Positions 35,853 to 42,360 of a DNA stretch of 64,000 bases are shown piece by piece; within the stretch, counting starts at the first letter, position 1; every line of letters begins with the position of its first letter. The stretch comes from Saliniramus sp050485405 (GTDB lineage Bacteria > Pseudomonadota > Alphaproteobacteria > Rhizobiales > Beijerinckiaceae), in the NCBI GenBank assembly GCA_050485405.1, contig JBJHBI010000005.1, positions 1 to 64,000 on the forward strand. The letters are read 5' to 3'. The notes beneath the pieces are model-generated. The model did not search any database. It had not been told where the DNA came from and worked only from the letters and a program-made list of their open reading frames with translations. Position numbers and translations under genes: made by a program.

Positions 35853-37223
35853 ATGAATCAAACTACGGCTAACGACAAGAGTGAAAATCGAGATCGAATC
35901 GTTGATTTTAGCTTAGATATACAAGAAAATTCTTTTCTAGAATGTGTATATGATGAGGTATGGCGTCAAACACAGGCGCAGATTCCTCCAAGCAGGAAGA
36001 AACCCAAGGGAGTAAAAATAGTATTACGCTCAATCCTTGCGAATCTCTGTCCGTCAATCGATACAGATCACCGACTATGCGTCCCGCTAAACAAAAGACA
36101 TCTTCGAGGAAAAGGGAGTAGGTACTCACGGGAGTATATAAACTACGATAATGTACGAAAGACGTTACAGGCAATGGAGCAGGCGGGTTTCATACATTTG
36201 AACATCACCAAGGGTGAGCATAAGCGTATTGTATGCCCAAAAAGTGGTCGACAGGGTACAAAACGCCAAGCCACTACTATTGAACCAACAGAACGTCTCC
36301 GTCAATTATTCAACCAATATCGATACCAACACCAAGGGCTAACTGACAGCGCCACTGATGAGGATGGTGTATCTGGTCGTATTTCGCTTAACGGAGTCGC
36401 ACCAATATGCCTCGCAGAGGGAGCAGAGGTAATCTATCTCCGGGATAAGATCGACAATGAGAGTGTACCGGTTGAGTACCAGGACACGCCCGAAACCATA
36501 GCCATGCGCAAAGAGGTCGAGGCGATCAATGCCCACCTGAGCCGCTATCCCTGTACGCCTGTCAGCCCTCTCGTGACGGAGAACGTCCACTACCAGCGTT
36601 ACCTTATCCGTATCTTCAACAACAATGATTGGCGGCAAGGGGGGCGATTGTATGGGTACTGGCCGCAGAGCATCAAGGCTGAGGATCGCCACAAGCTTCG
36701 TATCCAGCGTGAACCCCTAGCCGATATGGATTTCGGTTCATGTGCCGTGGCGCTCTTGCATTTCCACGATGGCAGCGAATTCGACCCTGATACCGATCCA
36801 TTCATTATTCCCGGTTTTGAGGCCCACCGCGACACCATCAAACGGGCTTCCTATGCGATCCTGAACTCCCCGAAGAAGCTGACAGGGTATCCCGATGGAT
36901 TCTCAAAGGAGGAAAGATCAAAGCTAACGTGGAAGGAACTCAATGGGCTAATAGAAAAGCATATCCCAATTATACACAAATATTCTTATACAGGTATTGG
37001 TCTAACTCTGAGCTATCACGAGAGTTGCATCCTAATTAATGTAATGAAAATGCTAATCAGCAGTGATATTGGCTTTGTCCCAATGCATGACGGAATAATG
37101 GTTCCAGAGTCTCAAAAGGGCCTAACCTCTTGGCTAATGCGTGGATGCTACTATTACTACACGAAACAACAAATCAAGGTTAAACACAAACCATTTGCAT
37201 CGCAGATTGGAGGACAAGTATGA
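35853..37223 (+). CDS. putative replication protein: winged-helix plus family-A polymerase-like palm
   Basis: A 456-residue protein without an annotation I can name. Residues about 45-135 look like a winged-helix initiator domain (NVRKTLQAMEQAGFIHLNIT). The C-terminal half carries what look like the three family-A DNA polymerase motifs in order and spacing. Motif A is PLADMDFGSCAVALL with D291/D293. A motif B-like helix is R326-xxx-K330-x7-N338 (RDTIKRASYAILNS), the same spacing as the R/K/Y of Pol I. Motif C is MHDGIMVPE with H412-D413. No 3'-5' or 5'-3' exonuclease domain is present. The middle of the gene is more GC-rich than its ends. The stop overlaps the next gene as ATGA. Polymerase activity is inference. 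Confidence 0.55.
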   Translation: MNQTTANDKSENRDRIVDFSLDIQENSFLECVYDEVWRQTQAQIPPSRKKPKGVKIVLRSILANLCPSIDTDHRLCVPLNKRHLRGKGSRYSREYINYDNVRKTLQAMEQAGFIHLNITKGEHKRIVCPKSGRQGTKRQATTIEPTERLRQLFNQYRYQHQGLTDSATDEDGVSGRISLNGVAPICLAEGAEVIYLRDKIDNESVPVEYQDTPETIAMRKEVEAINAHLSRYPCTPVSPLVTENVHYQRYLIRIFNNNDWRQGGRLYGYWPQSIKAEDRHKLRIQREPLADMDFGSCAVALLHFHDGSEFDPDTDPFIIPGFEAHRDTIKRASYAILNSPKKLTGYPDGFSKEERSKLTWKELNGLIEKHIPIIHKYSYTGIGLTLSYHESCILINVMKMLISSDIGFVPMHDGIMVPESQKGLTSWLMRGCYYYYTKQQIKVKHKPFASQIGGQV

Positions 37224-37516
37224 AACATACAACTACAATAAGCATTAATATTGAAGCTAAGCCCCGTGCTAAGTTCGACGCTTACTTTAACGATTACCTC
37301 ATTGTAGAGCGATCCGCTACACCATTCCTCGACGCAGCACGCGCGCTCAAAGCGATGGGCTACCCGGATGACACTATCATCACACAGAGACACACGGGGC
37401 GCAGCACCATCGGTCTCACGAGCACAATCGAAAAGGCTTCACGGCTCGCTCTCACCGAGAGGGATGACAAGGGGTTGAGGTACGAGGCATACCGGCCCTA
37501 TCCTTCACCAGGGTGA
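37220..37516 (+). CDS. small protein coupled to the polymerase-like gene
   Basis: A 98-residue protein of unknown family, starting inside the stop codon of the preceding gene (ATGA overlap), which implies translational coupling and a shared task. It is soluble, with an N-terminal beta-strand stretch (TTTISINIEAKP) and a helical middle (PFLDAARALKAMGYPDD), and ends with a tyrosine/proline-rich tail. The DAARALKAMGYPDD segment resembles small phage/plasmid accessory proteins, but I cannot assign it. Confidence 0.5.
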   Translation: MKHTTTISINIEAKPRAKFDAYFNDYLIVERSATPFLDAARALKAMGYPDDTIITQRHTGRSTIGLTSTIEKASRLALTERDDKGLRYEAYRPYPSPG

Positions 37517-37996
37517 GAGCAAGCTGCAAAGGGTACGCGGGGTAGCTCAGAATCGACAGAATGGGGTCAATGGGTATGTGGGCAACTGAGAAGACGAAAC
37601 GGGCGCTGGCGGACAACAAATCGCTGAATGCAAATCCGTAGAAGAACCAGACTGAATGACGGCCATGAGCTTACCTGTGACCCCTCAACCATCCCCAAAC
37701 TCTCAGGCTTGACGGTCACGACCAAAATGGGTCTGATGGAAGTCTCTCGGGAGCAGTGCAACACTGCGCTCCGGTGAAACTTGCAAGACGGGTGAGAAGC
37801 TGGGTGTCTCAGTCTGCGTATACGCGCGCGTAAGGGTGGCGAGGGCAGGTGAGTATCGCGATGGCCGTAGGAAGCGCCATATACGGCGGTAGAACGGACA
37901 AGACAATTGTTCTAGGTGGTACCCTACCGTTGAAGACTCATCCCGTAACTTCCCTAGTCAGATGGTAAAGTGATTCGATAGGCGTAGGATCCTGGT
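37517..37996. other. gene-free spacer between replication-like and defence-like genes
   Basis: I recognise no gene in these 480 bases. The GC content is intermediate and short reading frames on both strands lack family features. The bases before 37997 supply a ribosome binding site (AGGA) for the DUF262 gene. It may mark a junction between two separately acquired segments. Confidence 0.4.
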
Positions 37997-39172
37997 ATGA
38001 ATGATGAATCTGATGTTGAGTTTGACGACGAAATTAACGAACCTGTTGAGAACGAATTCTCAGCGCGGTTTTCCGATGCAGTATTGTTTTCGTCTGACTG
38101 GACAGTTGAAACAATTTTATCGCAGTTAAAGCGAAATAATATCCAACTTAATCCAAATTTCCAACGGAGGGAAGCTTGGGGTAACACGCGAAAGAGCAGA
38201 TTTATCGAGACTGTAATTGTTGGTTTGCCCGCCCCACAATTGGTTTTAGCTGAGGTTAGGAATCAAAGAGGGAAGTATCTAGTCTTGGATGGAAAACAAA
38301 GGCTTTTGTCTCTACTTAGATTTACAGAAAGTGAAAGTGATCGTGATATTGGCTTTGGCCTTTCCGGCTTGGAAATACGAAACGATTTAGCACGAGTAAA
38401 ATACTATCATATGTATAATGATGTTCTATTGCAGGCCGATTTGGACGCGTTTCTAAATTACAATATACGTACCGTCATAATACGAAACTGGCCAAACAAT
38501 GACTTTCTACATCAAGTATTCTTGCGTCTGAATACGGGAAGTGTAAAATTATCCCCCCAGGAACTCCGTCAAGCGATGTCTCCCGGCCCATTTACCAGAT
38601 TTGTGGACGATTTTTCAGCGAATTCCAAACAAATTCAGTCCCTACTTGGGCGAACTTCTCCCGATCCGCGAATGCGCGATGTTGAGCTTCTTGTTCGTCA
38701 TATTGCGTTTCGAGACAATTTGCATGGTTACAAAGGAAGGATGAAGCGATTTTTAGATGAAATTTGTGAGTTTGAAAATAAAAATTGGGCGAGTCGGGAG
38801 AGTGTTATAGTTGAGTTGTCTCGTGCATTTGAAAATGCGATTCAAACATTGAGTCGAATATTTGGATCTCGGATTGCGCGAAAGCCAAAGTCGAACTCTT
38901 TTAATCGTGCTATCTTTGACGCGTTGTCGTTCTATGCAGCACAGCCAGAAATCAACTCGATTATGGCATCGAATGAAGAAAAATTTCAAGACGCATATCA
39001 ACGTGTTTTTGATCGTTCTGACTTTCTGGAGGCTATTGAAAGTGACACGGCTGGAATGCCAAATACTGTATCTCGAATACGCATTTGGGGTGAAACGATA
39101 AGGCCAATAATACGTAAAAAAATTAATGTGCCTGTTTTGAAAGACGGTCTGATTTATTTTGACGAGATATAA
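37997..39172 (+). CDS. DUF262 (GmrS/ParB-nuclease-like) protein
   Basis: This 391-residue protein has an N-terminal DUF262 domain (about 35-230), the ParB/Srx-like fold shared with GmrSD type IV restriction systems. The family features are LNPNFQRREAWGNTRKSRFI (51-70), GLPAPQLVLAEV and the NTP/nuclease-site motif LDGKQRLLSL with D98-G99-Q101-R102. The C-terminal part is helical (about 235-340) and not a recognisable HNH nuclease, so it differs from full GmrSD. Strongly AT-rich. It is six bases from a HEPN gene, forming a two-gene unit; DUF262 plus HEPN pairs are known in defence islands. Confidence 0.85.
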   Translation: MNDESDVEFDDEINEPVENEFSARFSDAVLFSSDWTVETILSQLKRNNIQLNPNFQRREAWGNTRKSRFIETVIVGLPAPQLVLAEVRNQRGKYLVLDGKQRLLSLLRFTESESDRDIGFGLSGLEIRNDLARVKYYHMYNDVLLQADLDAFLNYNIRTVIIRNWPNNDFLHQVFLRLNTGSVKLSPQELRQAMSPGPFTRFVDDFSANSKQIQSLLGRTSPDPRMRDVELLVRHIAFRDNLHGYKGRMKRFLDEICEFENKNWASRESVIVELSRAFENAIQTLSRIFGSRIARKPKSNSFNRAIFDALSFYAAQPEINSIMASNEEKFQDAYQRVFDRSDFLEAIESDTAGMPNTVSRIRIWGETIRPIIRKKINVPVLKDGLIYFDEI

Positions 39173-39178
39173 ATTATC

Positions 39179-39838
39179 ATGCCATCTCAACATTACAATC
39201 AATTGAAAAAGCAAGTCACCTCATTGAGAAGACATTTGCTTCCATCAAAATTTGATAGTAGTGGTCAATACAGAGAGCGTGTATTTACGGGTGTTATCGC
39301 TTTTCGGGTTCTTTGCCATGCGGCAATCGAAGATTATATAGAAGAAAGGGTAATTTCTATTGCGGTGAAGGCTGCTTCCCATTGTAAGAACACTAACAAG
39401 ATTTCCGAGCCTGCGGCGCATATTGCATCATTTGGAGATGAACAGTTCGGCCTTCCACCAGAAACATTAGTCCCGCCGCAAAGTAATCAACAAAAGGACT
39501 GGCCGTATGAAATTGATTTAGTCGCTCGAATTTGTAAATTGTCAGGAAACTTTGTTGGTTTTGTAAAACGACAGAATCATGGCATTAGGGAAAAAAATTT
39601 GCTTAGATTGCTTATCACAATCGGTCTAAGGCATGATGATATTGATCCTGTACTTGTTTCTGAATTAGATAATTTTGGAAAACTTAGAGGTGAAGTTGCT
39701 CATTCATCTACGATAAAGCATATAAGAACTTGCCCGAATCCGGAAGATGAACTAAATAGAGTCAATAACTTAGTTTCACTGTTGAGAGAATTGGATAGAA
39801 AGCTGGATAAGCTTATTTTAAACATTGATACTTGTTAG
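39179..39838 (+). CDS. HEPN-domain protein (RiboL-PSP/MAE_28990-like), probable RNase
   Basis: A 219-residue, all-helical protein with the HEPN catalytic signature R170-x4-H175 (KLRGEVAHSS) and an N-terminal helix of the type AFRVLCHAAIEDYIEE (41-56) seen in RiboL-PSP-HEPN proteins. HEPN toxins of this class cleave RNA as dimers. The gene begins six bases after the DUF262 stop and shares its AT-rich codon use, so both are probably one operon. I infer that DUF262 senses or licenses and HEPN executes, as an anti-phage or toxin-antitoxin-like system. Confidence 0.78.
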   Translation: MPSQHYNQLKKQVTSLRRHLLPSKFDSSGQYRERVFTGVIAFRVLCHAAIEDYIEERVISIAVKAASHCKNTNKISEPAAHIASFGDEQFGLPPETLVPPQSNQQKDWPYEIDLVARICKLSGNFVGFVKRQNHGIREKNLLRLLITIGLRHDDIDPVLVSELDNFGKLRGEVAHSSTIKHIRTCPNPEDELNRVNNLVSLLRELDRKLDKLILNIDTC

Positions 39839-39861
39839 CTTCTGTGTATATAGGGTGATAC

Positions 39862-40162
39862 TTAAATTAAAAATGCATTCCAAGCCACTTCGTCTCGCTT
39901 TCCACCTCGTGAGAGACGAGCGACCCGTCGAGGCATATGCAGTATCAAAGCGCCGGAAATTCATCGCCTTCATATAGACGCCAGCGGGGTTGCGATATGT
40001 ATCCTGCTTGCCATCTATCGAGCGGCCCATAGCGTTCAGCAGGTCGGATAGCTCCAGGACTTCCTTGCTGGTTTTCCCCGGTGGATTGCCGTTGTGGTGC
40101 ACGTACAGATCAAGAACGAGGATTAGCTCGTCGCGGGTCCATATTGGGCTTCTCTTTGCCAT
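39862..40162 (-). pseudogene. HNH-endonuclease N-terminal remnant, frameshifted
   Basis: The first 80 or so codons from ATG 40162 encode the conserved N-terminal domain of a family of HNH restriction-type endonucleases (WTRDELILVLDLYVHHNG, LSDLLNAMG, YRNPAGVYMKAMNFRRFD). The reading frame then shifts: frame 1 continues as unrelated sequence to a stop at 39818. A second frame over the same bases reads RLSRGGKRDEVAWNAF, the expected continuation of the family, and stops at 39862. The C-terminal HNH catalytic domain is absent altogether. So this is a truncated, frameshifted relic, unless a programmed frameshift restores a short protein. Confidence 0.75.
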
Positions 40163-40339
40163 AGCGTCACCTACCTAACCCCAAGAGTATGAGAGAAACA
40201 ATGAAGCGATTTAGTTTCAATCGTATAGTTTTCAAGTACATTAAGATCTATCGGGTTATTATAATGAGTTTTGGGCGAATAGAAACGATACTTATTGCAA
40301 GATAAATGTTTCCTTATAATTTCTGACATGGTGAAAAAC

Positions 40340-41143
40340 TTATTTTGTGCTAGTGAATTCACGTCTCAATACCGCCAGGACATCTCCAAAAATTTCTTTC
40401 ATATTGTCCTTTGGGAAGCGAAGTTGTTGGAGGCCAGAAATATTGCTAAACTCGTTGCATCCATCTTCTAGAAGGACAATAGCTCGTCGGAATCCGAGTT
40501 TTCCCTGGAATAGTCCTGTTTCATGGATTACATTCTCCCTTGCGTGTGCATTACCATCTTTATCAATGTCTTCTCCTGTATGAACAAGGAATGCAATTGA
40601 TGCACTAGAAGAAAGATCAATAAGAATTTCGTGGATCGTTAACCCAGCACGCGCTCCCGTTTCATAGGCTGTAACATCAATTCCATGTAAATCTTGAAGA
40701 TGATCTTTTAAATCACGCCATAGTTTGTTCCTTCCGTGGCCGATAAAGACGGAAATCTTTTTTAAAGCCTCCTCAGTAGGGACTTTGTATTTCTCGTAAT
40801 TTCTATCAAAAACATGCAGTACACGCTCAATATCGCCAATATCCGGAAAATCTTCTATAGAAACAATCATGCGATAATCATTCTTGAATATAGAAAAGTA
40901 AATACCTTTTTGCGGACATGTTAATCGGAATGAAAAGCGATCGGATTGAAGTCCTGTGAATCGCTGGTGTGTATCCGAGTTTCGGATAGTGGTTTGTTCG
41001 CTTTCACCGCTTTTATAGGAAAAAGTTGTGCTATATTCAACATCTTCAATCTTACTTAATGTAATTAGAAGCGCATTTATGGCCTCCTCAATTTTTTCGG
41101 GCGGGAATAGGACCTGATTATACTCTTTTTCTCTGCCAAACAT
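40340..41143 (-). CDS. TIR-domain (Cap12/Pycsar-effector type) protein
   Basis: This 267-residue protein has an N-terminal beta-rich domain of unknown type (to about residue 122) and a C-terminal TIR-like domain of the PF10137 kind. The TIR part shows VFIGHGRNKLWRDLKDHL at its start, the GARAGLTIHEIL segment, and ARENVIHETGLFQGKLG, where the Glu of HETG (residue 208) is the likely NAD-cleaving residue. Family members are effectors in CBASS and Pycsar defence, triggered by a cyclic nucleotide. No cyclase is encoded nearby, so its trigger is unknown. ATG 41143 with AAGG upstream is preferred; a GTG at 41179 sits too close to its AAGGA. AT-rich. Confidence 0.8.
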   Translation of the reverse strand: MFGREKEYNQVLFPPEKIEEAINALLITLSKIEDVEYSTTFSYKSGESEQTTIRNSDTHQRFTGLQSDRFSFRLTCPQKGIYFSIFKNDYRMIVSIEDFPDIGDIERVLHVFDRNYEKYKVPTEEALKKISVFIGHGRNKLWRDLKDHLQDLHGIDVTAYETGARAGLTIHEILIDLSSSASIAFLVHTGEDIDKDGNAHARENVIHETGLFQGKLGFRRAIVLLEDGCNEFSNISGLQQLRFPKDNMKEIFGDVLAVLRREFTSTK

Positions 41144-41738
41144 GTTCGTTTTGCCTTTTGGATAAATCTCTATGTTCACTTCCTTGATTTAAAGCCTACC
41201 GACTGTGGCGGTCAACTGAAAGCGTTTGCAGAGGCACGGATCACGGATGTTTCTTAGATCTCCGTGAGGCTCTACACTCCACACTGACACATTCTGAAAT
41301 CGCCGAGCGAGCTGGCCAGTTGGCCGCGGTGAAATGTGGTTGTATTGTCGTATATCTAGACAGTGGGACAGTTTAGTGGTACAGAACCACATGCGGAGAT
41401 CTGTTCTCTTCATTGATTATAAAGGGTTTTTTAGGCTGACTCATCCAATCCTCTCCTCGGCACTAGTTCTCCTCAGAATCATTGGCCCTCAGGTTTTTCG
41501 GCAAAGCCCCCGTTCTGGCGCGCCCAGGGGCGAGATTAGGTATTGTTCGCCTCGCGCACTGCCATACGCTAAGCGTTCTTCACGTGTTCTCCGTGCCGCC
41601 CCGCTTTTCACTCACGCTCTCATTCGCGTTAGAATTCCGCCAGGGTGAATCTGGAGAAGACCACCAGCTTGACATGCCTTGATGCCTCCACGAGAGCTCA
41701 TTGGGCGGAGAACATCTTTGCATGATAGGGGTATCGGG
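41144..41738. other. gene-free right portion of the island
   Basis: No supported gene lies in these 595 bases. The sequence is more GC-rich than the TIR gene and looks like degraded DNA. A reading frame at 41334-41648 has no ribosome binding site and no family features. The bases before 41739 lead into a small lipoprotein gene. Confidence 0.4.
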
Positions 41739-41879
41739 ATGATAAAATTGATGGCGGCACTGGCGCTTATGGGGATGGTCGGCGGCTTAGCGGGTTGCAC
41801 GGTGACTACATCGGGTAAGGTTGTCGGAGAAATTTCGACAGGTACGTCAACCCAACGCAACTTTGATTCACCGCGATAA
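41739..41879 (+). CDS. small lipoprotein
   Basis: A 46-residue product with a lipoprotein signal peptide: MIKLMAALALMGMVGGLAGC, with lipobox LAGC and the acylated Cys at position 20, leaving a mature peptide of only 27 residues (TVTTSGKVVGEISTG...). It resembles entericidin-like or other tiny lipoproteins, but I cannot assign it to either. Its weak ribosome binding site is GGGGTATCGGG. It is the last gene before the right end of the island. It could be real or the stub of a longer lipoprotein. Confidence 0.5.
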   Translation: MIKLMAALALMGMVGGLAGCTVTTSGKVVGEISTGTSTQRNFDSPR

Positions 41880-41977
41880 CGCGTATCCCGCTCGCAGGTC
41901 CTTTCGTTCCGGCGATCGTTGAAACCGTCTATCCTCGGCCAGAGGGCTTACAGTGGGCCGGTTTGGGCGTTAGAATT

Positions 41978-42000
41978 TGTCACACTGGTGTCACAACGAG
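41978..42000 (+). repeat. candidate integrase arm site, right end
   Basis: TGTCACACTGGTGTCACA then ACGAG; 22 of 23 bases match the copy at 30174-30196 before the integrase. It lies 115 bases inside the right tRNA repeat. Direct TGTCACA units at both ends fit the arm-type binding sites of a tyrosine integrase. Confidence 0.65.
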
Positions 42001-42118
42001 CCCCTGAAAACCGCCGTTTTGGTGGTGTCTCATTGCCTATTGCATCCCGTCGTGCGTTCGAGTATCAATGGCCTAACAGGCTGAACTAAAAGGGTTTATT
42101 CGCGCACCGACGTTGGAA

Positions 42119-42194
42119 GGGGCTGTAGCTCAGTTGGGAGAGCGCTGCAATCGCACTGCAGAGGTCAGGGGTTCAAATCCCCTCAGCTCCACCA
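42119..42194 (+). tRNA. tRNA-Ala (CGC), right copy, attR side
   Basis: Identical over all 76 bases to the copy at 30030-30105, including G3-U70, anticodon CGC and the encoded CCA; identity also includes the four bases GGAA before it and ends exactly at CCA. Most tRNA-integrated islands leave only a 3' fragment here, so a full gene is unusual. No promoter resembling that of the left copy is seen upstream, so its expression is uncertain. Confidence 0.95.
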
Positions 42195-42360
42195 AATCCT
42201 CGTTTTTCCGAAAACTTCCCTATTCGTCCAGATGTCGCGGGCGCGCGCATTCGTGCCTCGGCTTCACCGCGCCACAATCCGCATGGGCGTCCCCGCCCTC
42301 GCTTCCTGATGGGCGGGCGGTTATGCAGGAAGGGGTGGTTTCTGCTTCGAGGGAGCGAGC

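Larger units (their letters stand above)
30026..42194. mobile_element. genomic island integrated at tRNA-Ala(CGC)
   Basis: An element of about 12.1 kb lies between two 80-bp perfect direct repeats (30026-30105 and 42115-42194), each containing a complete tRNA-Ala gene. A tyrosine integrase begins about 105 bases inside the left repeat. The motif TGTCACACTGGTGTCACA occurs near both ends, in the place expected for integrase arm sites. Base composition drops visibly inside (especially 35.2-41.2 kb), and gene content changes from core to accessory. Cargo includes a serine resolvase, a polymerase-like protein, DUF262/HEPN, a TIR protein and an HNH remnant. No conjugation or phage structural genes are present, so mobility probably depends on a helper. 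Confidence 0.9.

Noticed and set aside
37517..37996. Possible structured RNA such as a retron or riboswitch in the spacer before DUF262
   Set aside because: No reverse transcriptase in the island and no recognisable conserved RNA motif by eye.
41334..41648. Reading frame of 104 codons near the right end of the island
   Set aside because: No ribosome binding site, odd composition and no recognisable domain; treated as non-coding.
42119..42194. Right tRNA-Ala copy as a truncated attR fragment
   Set aside because: All 76 bases including both acceptor strands and CCA are present and identical to the left copy, so it is a full gene.
30000..42200. CRISPR array, conjugation or phage structural genes in the island
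   Set aside because: No regularly spaced short repeats and no Cas, relaxase, type IV secretion, capsid or terminase sequences were found.
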